DNA of 62,396 bases, from NCBI GenBank assembly GCA_049999805.1, contig JBNGIO010006328.1:93626-156021 (forward strand), in the 5' to 3' direction. Origin of the DNA: Folioceros fuciformis (Eukaryota > Anthocerotophyta > Anthocerotopsida > Anthocerotales). Below the pieces are notes generated by a model. That model made no database searches. It saw only the letters and a list, made by a program, of their open reading frames with translations, and was not told where the DNA came from. Of the stretch, positions 35,784 to 51,642 are shown piece after piece. Position 1 is the stretch's first letter. The number at the start of each line of letters is the position of its first letter. The position numbers were made by a program, and so were the translations under genes.

Positions 35784-36242
35784 CGACAAGTAGTCCGACA
35801 CTTGTTTCAGTGTACATTACTGTGTCGAAAGTCGGGTCTGCAGGAGTGTCCTAGCCTGCGCTTGATTCATCGGTAAGATTGTGGATAGATTTGTCCAAGG
35901 GCTTAGCGTAGTGGAACACTTCTCTTAGTGGTACTTATGAAGAACTTTAGGGTGGCGGCTAACGATTATCGTGGATGATAGTAAACAACTCGTGCTTGTA
36001 TGCCTTCCACGACTGGTCCTGTAATGTCCTGCAACGGAAAGATCTAGTCGACCGATCTTCAGCTTCTGTGCAGGCAATTTTGTTGCGATATTTGAAGCTG
36101 TCTATGTGTTACGCATGAACGAGGCTATCTGCTGTTTTCTCGGTTACTGTATGGATGGATACCTTTAAACGGACACTGGCTTAATGTACATGTTTGGCGT
36201 TTGGTCTGATATGATACACGAAGCAATGGCTGTAAGTACTGC

Positions 36243-39621
<3,379 letters not shown>

Positions 39622-39626
39622 GGTCC

Positions 39627-39859
39627 CAAAGTGGGGCACAAGTCTTGAGAAAGGATGATTTTCATTGATGAAAGGGGCATATTTATACATGTACTGATTG
39701 CAATTATAACTGCTCTCATCATAACTAACTGGTCCAATAACCACTGAGGTTAAGCGTAGTAATTGCCATCTACCACATTCTAGTTGTGATTAAATCCTAC
39801 ACATGTGAACCGTGCCCTAAACTGTGCTCCTGGTGCAGTCGGCGTACAAGGTCACAACA
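39627..39859 (-). repeat. 3' LTR of the outer Copia
   Basis: 233 bp, near-matching copy of 51217-51450. On the minus strand it starts TGTTGTGACC and ends CCCCACTTTG. Confidence 0.92.
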
Positions 39860-40086
39860 CTCCCCCTTGCTGCGAAATGGGTGCAACAACTCAGAGTGAT
39901 GTTGAAGATGGCTTCAATCTCCCACGCCTGCCTGCAACCGGTGCTGAGCATTCTGTCGGCTATCTGGTGGCTTCTTCAGCTTGCCTCGCTTGTCATCGAT
40001 GCCATTGGTGACAGAGTGACACGTTTGGCAAAAGCTAAAGTACCCAGGAGCAAAAAGCTGAAGGAGAGCTCTTTTCTCATGAAACA

Positions 40087-40186
40087 NNNNNNNNNNNNNN
40101 NNNNNNNNNNNNNNNNNNNNNNNNNNNNNNNNNNNNNNNNNNNNNNNNNNNNNNNNNNNNNNNNNNNNNNNNNNNNNNNNNNNNNN
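40087..40186. other. assembly gap, 100 N, with overlapping flanks
   Basis: The 15 bases TTTTCTCATGAAACA occur both immediately before and immediately after the N run, so the two contigs probably overlap and nothing is missing. Confidence 0.9.
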
Positions 40187-40353
40187 TTTTCTCATGAAAC
40201 ATGGGCAAAAAGCTTCACAGTCTGAGAACGACTCGATCAGCTTGGAGCAATTGAAGATAGCAATGACACAACTTCTTCTAGAGAGTGATGATGGTGTTGT
40301 GCTCTGAGTTGTTGGCCGTATTGCGACTCCGGGTGTTCGAGTTTTGTGTGTTC

Positions 40354-41074
40354 TCAGGGGCCTTTCCCTAGAGTTGGAAGATTTGCTCCCCCACCATGAT
40401 AAGCTTCTCGTGCCGTCAGACCTATTGCTGTCGCATGCCGCTCGTGTGGTGTCTTGGAAAGTCCCTTCATAAGCAAGTCTGCTGTGTTCTCTTTTGTCGC
40501 AACATAAGTGAGGGTGACTTGCTTCATGCTCACCACCTGCCGGATGAAGTGGTGCTCAACGTGCTTCGTCCTAGCATGCAGCATTGAATTCAGGGTCATG
40601 GCGGTTGCTGATTGATTGTCGCACTTGAGTTCAGTTGGTTGATGTTGCGTCTCGTTCACGCCTTGTAGGAATTAACATATCCACAGGATCTCTTTAGCCG
40701 CCATTGAAGTTGCAGCGTACTCCGACTCAGTGGATGAAAGGCATACTGTTGGCATCTTCTTGCATGCCCAGGAAACAAGTGAACCATTGATCATAGCGCA
40801 TTATGCTGCAGCAGTCAACTTTTTGGCATCAGGGTCTCCTGCCTAGTCTGAGTCTGAAAAACAGGTGAGTACCAGTCTGCTACTTCTATCTGGTCTGTAG
40901 GGAAGTCCTAGGGATCTGGTTCCTTTTAAGTATCTAAGGATTCGCTTGACACATGTACAGTGGGCTTTTCCAGGGTTGGAAAGATACCTGGATGCTACGT
41001 TGACAGCCTGAGAATTATCTGGACGAGTCCAGATTGCTAAGTATAGAAGGCTACCGATGGCCTCACAATAAGGT
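40354..41074 (-). pseudogene. outer Copia polyprotein, RNase H and C-terminal part
   Basis: Minus-strand segment after the nested insertion. Visible are YCEAIGSLLYLAIWTRPD, a STESEYAATSMAAKEIL RNase H block and KCDNQSATAMTLNSMLHART with ENTADLLMKGLSKT, the typical Copia C-terminus. The frame has stops, for example in SDSD-stop-AGDPD where Trp is expected. It continues the frame broken at 46795. Confidence 0.85.
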
Positions 41075-41079
41075 ATAAG

Positions 41080-41254
41080 TGATAGTAAGTATATATCTAA
41101 CTAACTATCAGTTAGAGCACAGGTCCTAGGTTAGGTTTAGCTGACGGTTAATAACCGTTTGTCGCGTGCATGTGACACCGACCGTGTAAGACATTCAACA
41201 CAATGCTATCAGCTTCCGCCTACTCGTGCCCCTCGCGTGATCTTAGACTTGTCA
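41080..41254 (+). repeat. 5' LTR of the nested Copia
   Basis: 175 bp, begins TGATAGTAAG and ends GACTTGTCA; matches 46620-46789. Confidence 0.92.
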
Positions 41255-41266
41255 TGGTATCAGAGC
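41255..41266 (+). other. primer-binding site of the nested Copia
   Basis: TGGTATCAGAGC, complementary to the 3' end of initiator tRNA-Met, directly after the 5' LTR. Confidence 0.88.
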
Positions 41267-42083
41267 AGGAATCTTTTTGATTCATGATCTGGTCCAAGCG
41301 ATTACGCTCATGCTATGCCTGGAATTTTTTGCATTCTTGTGAGAAGTTCCTTTGTTGACGCCTAGCGTTTACAGCGCAGTCTACTCTTCTTGATTCCCTA
41401 TCTACTCTGCGAGGTAGCAATGCATTGTTGGCTCTTTTACAAGATCTGAGCGCTGCAGTCCGAGTTGCGCCGCTGTTACAAGTGCGTTCAGGCGTTTCCC
41501 TCCTGGACAATGTTAGTAGCAGTAGCACAAGGTCAGCAACCATGCCTGGTTTTAGAAAGCGCCAACGATTAGCAAGAAGAGCACAACGATTGCATGAATT
41601 GCGTGACTGGGACACAACGAGTGAGGAAGCTTACATGCGGACCCTCGCCCCCACACGCTGGGAACAAGTATGGATTAAAGTTTGCATAATCCTTGATCTC
41701 ATGGCAACAAATGTCGTCCAAGGTTCTCCTGCATTAGATGGTGATGACTGGAGCAGCGTCAACGTCTCTGACCTTGTTTGACTAAAATGCTGCTCCCCTC
41801 CAGTAAGGAAGTCCTTCATTTGCATTTTCCAATAACAGCAGGAGAAGCGTGGTTGCACTTGCACTATCATGTAACGAAATTATTTTCCAGAGCACAAGCA
41901 CAAGAGCCCTTGTACATTCTAAGGCAGTATACTTCCCATATTTTGTTCAGAATCCAAACTGAACATGCTCTGGATATGCCCTGCAAGTTGAAGGTGGCCC
42001 TAGAAGTTTGTGAAGAGCAAAACGCATCACCATCCTGCAAAGCAAACTGGCTGTTAGTGCAGCCCTAAGCTATCCTATCTACC

Positions 42084-45000
42084 ATGGCTCAAACAGCAGG
42101 CTACCCCTACTACACCTGCAATCAGCATCCCCAAAGAAGATAAATTCGATGGGGAGAATTACCATGTCTGGAAAAAGAGCATGGAGGAGATTCTTAAGTC
42201 CAGAAAACTCTAGGCTTACGTACATGGCACTGGCACACCTCTTGTGCCAACACCAAGGCCTGGTGCAACTGCTACGCCAGAAGAAGTTGCCCAATGGGAT
42301 GAGGCAGACCAACTGGCGAGGACCCCACTGCATTTTAGTGTGCGGAGCAGTCACACCGGTGTTTTCCAAGGAGCTGAGGAGAACGCCGCAGCCTGGTGGA
42401 TACAAGTCAATATACTGTACGACTCTAGAGATCTCATGCTGCAAACTTTTGTTCTTAAACAATTTATGAGCCTAAAAATGAAGGAATCCGACCCAGTGGA
42501 CAAACATGTCCTCGACTTTCGAAATGCGAGAGCAAAGATGGTGTCGGCAGGATTTAACCTTGAGGAGGAGCTACTTGCTTGCGTTCTCCTAAACATACTG
42601 CCAGAAACATGGACAAGTGTTGTCCAAGGTTTACAAGATGTAAGACCCCATCTCAGTAAATCGGGTCATAGCTGCAATGCTCACAGAGGAGTCGAGGAGA
42701 AAGATTGCACATACCACTTTGTCTACTGCAGGAGACAGAGCTCTTTGGACTAGCAGGCTTGGTAGAGGCCGGGGACGTGGGCGTCCCTTCACGAGAGGCA
42801 GGGGCAGAGGTAGAGGCATGCCCCCTAGGCCTCAAGGATTTAGCACAGGCAAATCCAAACCCCCATGTGGGTTCTGTGGCATGACTAACCATACTTGGGA
42901 AGTATGCCGTAAGCGTCTTGGATAAGAAGGCGGTTAGTCAGGGCACTTGGCAATGACTATGCAGAAGTACTCATGAGCGTTCAGTACCATTGTGGTCCCA
43001 GTAGCGAATGTGGCTCTCGGAGATGATCATAGCTTCCCTTTGTGTAACGTCGCCACATGCTTTGCCAGCCATTCGGAGCACACTTGGTACATTGACAGTG
43101 GGGCTTCGCAGCATATGACCCCTCACGCTGCCTACTTTACCGACATCAAGGAGAGTAGCCCTGCAAAATACGTTTGTTTAGGAGACAATTCTCAGCATCC
43201 TATTCAAGGACAAGGCACAATTCAGCTTGACTTGCGACCAAACCAGCACTTGGAAATTCCAGACGTCCTTTATGTGCCTGGCCTTGCTAAGAACCTTGTT
43301 TCTGTCAGAAAGATAGATTAGTCAGGATGCTATGTCTGTTTTGGTGAGGGGAGATGCATTGTCAAGACCAAAGAGGGTACACTCTTAGCAACTGGCCACC
43401 TGAAGGAGGACGACTTGTATCATCTTGATATGAAGGCTGAGCAAGCATATGCTGCTACCCCTAGTGCACATTTTGCACATCCCTCATTGACGTACCTGTG
43501 GCATCTCCGCTTGGGTCACGTCAACTTCAACAAGCTCGTCAACATGTACAAGGATCAGCTCATTGACGGCATTTAGCTTGACATCCTCCAGGATTTCGGG
43601 GTCTGCGAAGCATGTGTCCTAGGCAAACACAAGCAGGCGCCGTTCCCTATAGGGCAAGCAACCAGAGCCACAACCGCATTAGAGCTCGTACATACAAATG
43701 TGTGTGGCAAACTGCCAACTTCATTAGGAGGCAAGGAGTACTTTACCACCTTCATAGATGATTACACTCGATTTTGTGTAGTATACTTCCTGAAGTATAA
43801 GTCGGAGACTTTTGCTTGCTTTGTGGAGTACAAAGCCTGGGCTGAAACCCAAACTGGCCACCGTCTGAAAGCTATAAGATCTGACAATGGAGGTGAATAC
43901 CTATCTGGCGAGGTTGTTTCTTTCTGCAAGACCCACGGCATTAGCAAGCAATAGACAAATGCACACACACCCCAACAGAATGGGGTTTCGGAGAACAAAA
44001 ATCAGTCACTGGAGACCTCTGCATCCAGTATGCTGCACTATGCAAACTTGCCTAAGTGCTATTGGGCCGAAGCAGTGGCCTATGCAGCATATATCCAGAA
44101 CCGCATTGCCCACAAATCGGTGAAGGGCAAGACACCTTACGAGCTGTGGACAGGACGTAAGCCGAACCTCTCATATCTTCGGGTGTTTGGATCCACAGTC
44201 TACGCTCAGGTGCATAAGGATCTGCGGAAGAAATTCGAGCCTAAGTCAACTTCATCTATTTTTGTTGGCTTCACCGAGGTCATCAAAGGTTATAAAATCT
44301 TGGACAAGCGGACACGAAGAATTACCCATACACGGGATGTTGTGTTCGTGGAAGGAGTGGAGTCCCAGCAGCCAGTGGGAGCTCCCCCTGAATTGTCCGA
44401 TTCGGATGCTGACTCCGCAGGAGAGGCGGAGGAGATCATGGTCGGACAACTCCCAGTGCCTCTTCCTGTTGCGCCAGCTGCACATCTGCAGCAACCTGCA
44501 CATCAGCAGCATATAGTACCTCAGCATCAAACAGTCCAAGGGGCGGCTCCCAGACCACCTGTACCTGCACACTCACCTCATGTCCAAATGCCCCTGAGGA
44601 CTCCCGGCAGGCCTGTGAGCAATAGGAGTCTGTTTGACTCACCATTTGCTGGGTCCCTTAACTTCGAGGAGCCTGAGATCGTCATTCCCTCGGCTCCACC
44701 TGAAGGTCAGCATAGGAGGCATGCAAAACACACTCATCTTGAGCCTCGGCATTCCTCCAGACATCACAAGCCTCCGGATACCTATGTCTCTGAAGATTTC
44801 CGACATTCAAAATCTCATTTGACATACTGTCTAGCAGCCAACACTGTACTGTATGAGCCACCCACATATGAGGATGCATTGAGCTGCCCAGATGCGGAGC
44901 ATTGGCATGCAGCCATACCATCAGAGCTGGCTTCTTTGTACGAAAATAATACATGGACGATTGACAGTCTGCCTGTGGACAGGAAGCAAGTGGGCAGCAA

Positions 45001-46477
45001 GTGGGTGTTCAAAATAAAACTCAAGGCTGATGGGAGCATAGCAAGGCACAAAGCCAGAGTTGTAGCCAAGGGGTATTCTCAAATACCTGGTGTGGATTAC
45101 GACGACACATTCAGTCCGGTGGTGAAGCTGACCACCCTACGCATGTTTGTAGCCCTGGCTGCAGTCAACAATCTTGAGTTGGAGCAGCTAGACGTGACCA
45201 CAGCCTTTCTGTATGGGAACCTACAGGAAGAGATTTTTATGCAGGTTCCCCCGGGAGTGCCAATATCTGCAGGCACCCCTCGTCCAGTCTGTCGGCTTCA
45301 GAAAACATTATATGGTTTAAAACAAAGTCCCCGAGCCTGGTTTGAGAGAATAGACACTTACCTGAAGGAGCTCGCGTATGCAAGCCTGCATGTCGACAAC
45401 AATGCATATGTAAAACGGGAAGGCACTGACTTTCTAGCCCTAGCAATTTACGTGGATGATATAATCTTGCTAAGCAGCTCTATGCGCATGATCTATGAAT
45501 TGAAGGAGCAGTTAAGAAGAACTTTCAAAATCACAGAAGCAGGGGCACTTGCCTACTGCTTAGGTATGCAGCTTTAGCGAAACAGAACTGCAGGGACAAT
45601 CTTCTTACACCAACATAAATATGCCCTTCAGATCCTAGCAAGGTACGGAATGTCTGCATTTCCTATTGCTATGCCAGTGGAGCAGAATGTGAAATATACA
45701 CAGCAAATTGGAGACATACCTGAAGAAGACCTGCAATGCATTGAACTGTATCCATCAATGAATGGGAGTGTGATGCACCTGATGATTGGTAGCAGGCCTG
45801 ACCTAGCTTTTTGTTCAGGCCTGACATCTCACTTTGTTTCAAATCCAAACAAGCAGCATGGAGAACTGATGACCAAGGTATATCGCTATATCTCTGCAAC
45901 AGCTGATTGGGGCATCTTGTACAGCTCCAGGGAGAAGGATGCACTACGATTGGTGGTGCACAGTGACGCTGACTGGGCCGGGGACCCAGACAGCCAGAGA
46001 AGTATCTCCAGTTATGTAACTATCTTGGCAGAAGGAGCCATCTCCTGGAGCAGCAGAAAACAGCCCTCGATCGCTCTATCATCAACTGAGGCAGAGTATA
46101 AAAGCTTAACAGAGGCATGTTAGGAGGTTACCTAGTCAGTGGGAGCTTTGACGGAGCTCAGCATCAATCAGCAACTTCCAATCAATCTTCTTTGTGACAA
46201 CTAGAGCGCAATAGCGCTGACTATGAACCCTTGCTTTCATGCGAGATCAAAGCATATCGAAATTGAGCATCACTATATCCGGCAGACTGTAGCTCAAGGT
46301 TTGGTGAGAATTTCATACTGCCCCACTGCTGAAATGACTGCAGACCTATTGACCAAAGCGCTCGGGCGCATCAAGCATTACGAGCACTCGAGCAACATGG
46401 GGCTGCGATCTGCAGGCAAGCCATTGAGCTGGAGCAAGGTGCCGGATCGGCGGATCAGCTGGAGGAACGAAGACTGA
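42084..46477 (+). pseudogene. nested Copia gag-pol polyprotein, disrupted
   Basis: In order: gag with DKFDGENYHVWKKSMEEIL; a zinc knuckle CGFCGMTNHTWEVC (CX2CX4HX4C) at about 42860; protease WYIDSGASQHMT at about 43090; integrase zinc and catalytic regions (FIDDYTRF, RSDNGGEY) at about 43500-43920; reverse transcriptase from about 44860 with AIYVDDIILLSS at about 45460; and RNase H (SDADWAGD, STEAEY) at about 45960-46110. At least eight in-frame TAG codons interrupt it (near 42210, 43319, 43574, 43952, 45576, 46122, 46133 and 46203), and there is a frameshift near 42645. Long stretches (44030-45577) remain open. It is not translatable as it stands. Confidence 0.92.
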
Positions 46478-46619
46478 AGACCTTTCAAGCTAGTTTTAGG
46501 GTTGACGAGTTTCTTTGCTGGCGTAGAAGTTTCTTTAGTTTAGATAAGCGTTTCTTTAGCTAATAGACCTATAAACGACTATAAACTAACCATCGCTAAC
46601 ACTAAGACCTGAGTGGGAG

Positions 46620-46789
46620 TGATAGTAAGTATACATCTAACTCACTATCAGTTAGAGCACAGGTCCTAGGTTAGGTTTAGCTGACGGTTAATAACCGTTT
46701 GTCGAGTGCATGTGACACCAACCATGTAAGACATTCAACACAATCAGCTTCCGCCTACTCGTGCCCCTCGCGTGATCTTAGACTTGTGA
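46620..46789 (+). repeat. 3' LTR of the nested Copia
   Basis: 170 bp, about six substitutions and one 5-base deletion relative to 41080-41254; ends GACTTGTGA where the 5' copy has GACTTGTCA. Confidence 0.92.
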
Positions 46790-46794
46790 GTAAG

Positions 46795-49700
46795 TTCCAT
46801 CTCTTCTATTTCTTCTAGTGTCACAAGGCTATCTTCTATAGACACCTTCTCACCTGTAGCTATGGGTGTATTGACGGGTCTGGCTTCTTTAAGGTTGATC
46901 CTGTCGAAGAGTTGGTCTACATAGTACTGCTGGTGGATGAAGAAAGAATGATCTGTGGGATTTCTCTCGAACTAGACGCCTAAAGCATACTTGAGGGGTC
47001 CTATGTCTACGATCTCATACTTCTTGGCTTACAAGTCCTTAACATACTGGATGATTTGGGGACAGCTACCAAAGATGAAATTGTCGTCAACGTATAGAGT
47101 AATGATGACGAAATGCTCCTTCTGCCTAAGGAGATAAACGCTGGGATCAGCAGCTAAAGGTGAGAATCTAGACTTCTTCAAGTACAAGTTTATAGTTTCA
47201 TTCCATACCTGAGCAGATTGTTTGAATCCATAGAGTGATTTCATGAGTTTACAGACCTTTTTGTTGTCCTTGATGTAGCCAGGGTGCTGGAACATGTAAA
47301 TGTCTTTGCTCAACGTACTATATAGGAAAGCAGTTTTTACGTCGACTTAACGGATGTCCGGATGGTAATGAGCTACTAGTGCCAAGAGTATCCTTATAGA
47401 TGTTGATTTCACCACAGGGTTGTAGAGCCGATTTTCTTCACAGTCGAAGCCAGGAACTTGGCTGAAGCCTCTGGCGACTAGCCTTGCCTTGTATCTTGTG
47501 ACTGTCCCGTTTGGATTCAACTTCCTCCTGAATGTCCACTTACAAGATATGGGTTAGCGATCTGGAGGTAAGTCGATCAGTATCCACGTTTTGCTGGCAA
47601 TCTATGAGTCATATTCAAACTTAGCTGCAGCAGTCCATTCTGGGGTCTTGAATGCTTCCTTAATGGACTGAGGAACGTCTTGCATTTAGATTGCCGACAT
47701 TGCTTGATATAAGGCCACATTGACCTGATGAGTATGCTACTGTTGCTGTTGCACGTCCTCTAGAGCTAGAGTCGGGGCAGCGGGAGCAGGAGCTCTGCCT
47801 GTGATTGAGACTCTAGTCCAGTGATAGATATCCTTCCAGCTGGATGGAGGAGGACGATGACAGGTAGACCGTCTACTTGGGGGTTCAACAGGCTCAATAG
47901 GTAAGGGTTGCTCCAATGCAGGATGCTGGTTAGGTTCTGGATGTCAGGTAAGAGAGGTTCTGGGAATTCTTGTTCAAGCTGACCTATGGTGTCTGGTGAT
48001 GGTACTGGTGCAGGTTGTACAGGTGGTGGAGCGGGGACTAGTGGCTGGATGACTGGTGCTTGAGTTGGGGCTGGAGGCATGGCTTGTGGTGAAATCGGAT
48101 GACCTGTTTGGCCTTGCACATCTACATATTCGTAATCTGTTGGGTTATAAGTGTCCCCCTCAAGGTCAGAAAAGGAAGAAGGTGAATAACCGTGAAGACT
48201 GGGAGCGGGGAGAGTTGTTGAGCTGGACACGAATTGTAGATAAGTATGAAGCAAGGTGGCTTCATGGAAATAAACGCTACGGGATAGGGTTACCTGACAA
48301 GTTGATGGATCAATCAGGCGATAGGCCTTAGATTGGTCAGAGTAACCAATAAACAACAGCTTCTTACTTTTGTCGTCCCATTTCTTGCGCAGGTCAACTG
48401 GAATGTGGGCGAATGCTGGGCTGCCGAAAATGCGGAGATGAGATATGCGGGGCTTATGTGCTGTCCAATGCTCATAGGGTGTGACATTTGGAAGCTCCTT
48501 TGTCGGCAGTCTGTTCTTGATATAGTTGGTTGTTGAGATGGCTTCGGCCCAATATCCTTGNNNNNNNNNNNNNNNNNNNNNNNNNNNNNNNNNNNNNNNN
48601 NNNNNNNNNNNNNNNNNNNNNNNNNNNNNNNNNNNNNNNNNNNNNNNNNNNNNNNNNNNNGCCCAATATCCTTGTGTGAAGCCTGCCAGCTTGAGCAACG
48701 ATCGAGATATCTCCAGCAAAGATTTGTTCAGTCTTTCTACAAAAGGGTTTTGTGCTGGTGTGTATCATACTGTCAGCTGCTAGGTGATGCCCTTAGATGT
48801 ACAGTATGCCTGAAAAGAGTGGCTGATGTACTCTCCAGCATTGTCAGTTCTGAGGGTACTGACTGGAAGTCCAGTGTGCCATTCTTCCATGGCAACAAAC
48901 TCCTGAAAGCACTGAAGGCCTTCATCCTTGCGCTTAAGGAAGTATATGTGGCAATATCGACTCCATTCATCTAGAAAAGTAAGAAAATATGAGTGACTGC
49001 CAAAAGAGGATGTGCTCATGGGGTCACAGATGTCCGAATGAACAACTTCAAGCAGGCGTTTGGCTCTCGTAGGTAAGGGATCATTGAATGGTAGCTGGTT
49101 TAGTTTGGTGTACTGACAGATTTCGCAGTATAAATTAGAAGAGAGCTTTGATGGTATTGGGTCTCTGTACATTGTAGGGTTGGATAAGGAATTCAGATAG
49201 TGGGCACTCGTGTGGCCAGCTCGGCAGTGGCAGAGGAGGGAATTTGATTTGGATAGAGACCTAGGGGCTAACTTTTGAGTGTCTACCAGCAGTGAAGTTG
49301 ACTGAATGTTGAGGAGATAAAGATCATTGTATGGGAGACAATGTGCAAGAATAGTTTTAGACGGGTCACTGAATCTGTGAATGAGGCAGTGGTTACTCTG
49401 AAAGGTGATGACAAGGTTGTGTTCAGTAGCTAGCTTTCGAACTGATAGAAGGTTCTTTGTCATGTAGGGGACGTGCAGGACTTCGGTGATGAGGAGGCTT
49501 TCTCCGTTCGACAGCTGTAGTGAGACGTTGCTAGTGCTTGCTACAGCCAGGGCGCTATTGTCTCCTAGGAGGACATGCTGGTCTGCAGGTGAATCGTGGT
49601 AAGATTCGAAAGCTTCTTTGCTACTGCAGATATGCGTAGTTGCTCCAGAGTCCAGGAACCATCTATTTTCATCCGTTCTTGTGAGTATTAAGCATACAGC

Positions 49701-50853
49701 AAGAACAGGAGTTGGGGAATCTGACTTCGTGCAGGTGTAATGTGATTCGTTGCGAGGTGATTTGCCACGAGGTTCGCCAGCAAGCTTCTTTCTGCAATCG
49801 TTTTTCAAGTGCCTAGGAATGCGGCACCAGTTGCACGGGCCCTTTGTCCTGCGATTGGGTAGCTTGTTGCTGCCAAAAAGTGGTTGCATGGAGGGCCTTC
49901 GTGCCTGAAAGTTACCGCGGCCGCCACCTCTCCTGGCGCCACGTCCTCTTAATGTGAAGAGTGCATGAGTGCTGGATGGACCTGCCTTGTGGCTCATGGA
50001 TTTGCTGGATTCCTCCTCAAAAAGAGATGCAACCACCTTAGTAAATGTGTAAGTGGATTACTAACCTCCTGCCGTTGCAAGGGTTGCCGCACGAATTGTT
50101 GAATTCTGCACACTAATAAATGTCTTGTATGCAGGCGGTAGAGAGGTTAGAAGGGCTAATGTGGCTTGATGTTTGGAGATAATGGTACCTCTTAAGGCTA
50201 GCTTTGCTCTGAGGGATCGGAACACATTCACATGTTGTTCGACCGTATCCAAGTCTTTCATTCTAAGTGAATAAAACTGTCTTGTTGTATTGATTAGGGA
50301 CATGCTACTTTGGGCTTGAAACATGTCTTTGAAAGTCCTCCAGATGGCATTGGAAGTGGCTTCCCCACTTGTGTGGTGCATCATACTCTTGTCAATGGAA
50401 GAAATCATGATGCTACGGGCAAGCTTGTCCTTCTTGGTCCACTGCAACCTAATCAGAAGTTGCAGGGGGATTGGATGTGGTGGAAGGTTGGGCGACAGTA
50501 CCATCGACTATCCCCATGAGGTCATGCTCCTCTAGCAGCGCAGTGATGCGCATTTGCTAGGTGTCGTAGTCGCTTCCTGTGAAGCGGTCTCGATCTCTAA
50601 ACTCTACCTTGGTTGTATTTAGAATTTGAGCCATGGGCGTACGCTGTGCAAGATAGGTGAGTTTCTTAGCAAGCAACTTGGTTGTATGCTGACCTAGTGG
50701 GTTGAAATGAGTCATTCGCCTACTCAGAGTGCATCTGATTCGTTGTTTGTGTTTGTTGGAGATAGCCACAAGAAGTGCCTCCATCTGCGATTTGATTAGC
50801 ACTAACTGACTCTTAAGGTAATCCTTGGAGGAGGTCGAGGGATTACGGAACAT
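46795..50853 (-). pseudogene. outer Copia gag, protease, integrase and RT parts
   Basis: Minus strand from 50853. Gag pieces come first (50557-50853 and 50061-50504, with WRTFKDMFQAQSSMSLI). A 418-residue frame (48780-50036) follows, with a zinc knuckle CNWCRIPRHLKNDC, protease RWFLDSGATTHI, integrase zinc region (CHCRAGH, CEICQYTK) and catalytic HSDICDP and RTDNAGEY. The integrase end and linker are at 47766-48719, interrupted only by the N run. RT fragments at 47029-47313 include SLYGFKQSAQVW and LYVDDN. Stops occur between these parts, several where Gln is expected (KDL-stop-AKKYEI, ALGV-stop-FERN). Confidence 0.88.
48561..48660. other. assembly gap, 100 N, with overlapping flanks
   Basis: The 14 bases GCCCAATATCCTTG stand on both sides. 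Collapsing them gives a continuous integrase reading (QGYWAEAISTTNYIKNR), so no sequence is probably missing. Confidence 0.92.
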
Positions 50854-51205
50854 TGGAGAGGTCTCGCTGCTGCGGTGTGTAGGTAGGATCGTCCCTCTAT
50901 GAATTCTTGATGGGCCTCTAACTTCGGGTGGAGGACTTGATTGGCTGACGAAGGTGTCTACGCATCAGGTGTAGGTGCGTTTCGGTGGTGTTACTGGTCT
51001 TGGGTAGCGGGGCTGCGTGATAGCGATCCTTCTTGGAGAATTTCTGCTCGAGGATTAGCTGGCTGGGGCTCGGCACCGAGTCAAGGTAGAAGACTTAGGA
51101 TCGTTGAAGGTTGCCGCCGTTGCTCCGGGTGCACGCCATGTCGGGTGGCTGTGGAAAGCCAAGCGCGAGGCGTATGTGCGAAGCCAAATGGGGCGTGACT
51201 CCTCT

Positions 51206-51216
51206 ACTCTGATACC
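51206..51216 (-). other. primer-binding site of the outer Copia
   Basis: TGGTATCAGAG on the minus strand, immediately downstream of the 5' LTR. Confidence 0.88.
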
Positions 51217-51450
51217 ATAAAGTGGGGCGCAAGTCCTGAGGAAAGGATGATTTTCATTGATGAAATGGGCATATTTATACATGTATTGATTGCAGTTATA
51301 ATTGCTCTCATTATAATAACTAGTCCAATAATCGTTAAGGTTAAGTGTAGTGATTTCCATCTACCACGTTCTAGTTGTGATTAAAACCTACACATGTGAA
51401 CCGTGCCCTAAACGACGCTCCCAGTGTAGTCGGCGTACAAGGTCACAACA
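51217..51450 (-). repeat. 5' LTR of the outer Copia
   Basis: 234 bp; begins TGTTGTGACC on the minus strand, ends CCCCACTTTA beside the primer-binding site. Confidence 0.92.
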
Positions 51451-51642
51451 GGTCCTATTGATGATGTTCTATTAGGGAACATTGCATTGCCACCTATGAT
51501 GTAGTTTGGGATGTGATGTTCTCAATGGCTAGGAAGTGTGGTTTTTCTTCCATACAATGAGTGTCCATATACTTTTGTGCAATTGTGTTGCACTTAGAGT
51601 TGGCATTCTTTTCAAAAGGGAGAACAAGTTCGTGTTGTTGAT

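Larger units (their letters stand above)
41080..46789 (+). mobile_element. Copia LTR retrotransposon (nested, younger), plus strand
   Basis: LTRs 41080-41254 and 46620-46789 flank a gag-pol region. The primer-binding site TGGTATCAGAGC starts at 41255, one base after the 5' LTR. A purine tract GAGTGGGAG precedes the 3' LTR. The LTRs differ by about six substitutions and a 5-base indel, far fewer than the outer pair. The flanks ATAAG (41075-41079) and GTAAG (46790-46794) look like a 5-bp target duplication with one change. It is inserted in the RT/RNase H region of the outer Copia. Confidence 0.93.
39627..51450 (-). mobile_element. Copia LTR retrotransposon (outer, older), minus strand, split by a nested Copia
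   Basis: Matching LTRs at 39627-39859 and 51217-51450 in direct orientation. The 5-base target duplication GGTCC lies at 39622-39626 and 51451-51455. On the minus strand the primer-binding site TGGTATCAGAG (51206-51216) directly follows the 5' LTR, and a purine tract (GCAAGGGGGAG) directly precedes the 3' LTR. Without the nested insert the element is about 6 kb. The LTRs differ at roughly 25 positions by eye, so it is older than the nested one. Confidence 0.93.

Noticed and set aside
42084-46477. TAG codons in the Copia as an alternative genetic code or RNA editing
   Set aside because: Host genes here do not show TAG at conserved Gln codons, and nuclear U-to-C editing is not expected; mutation of a silenced element is simpler.
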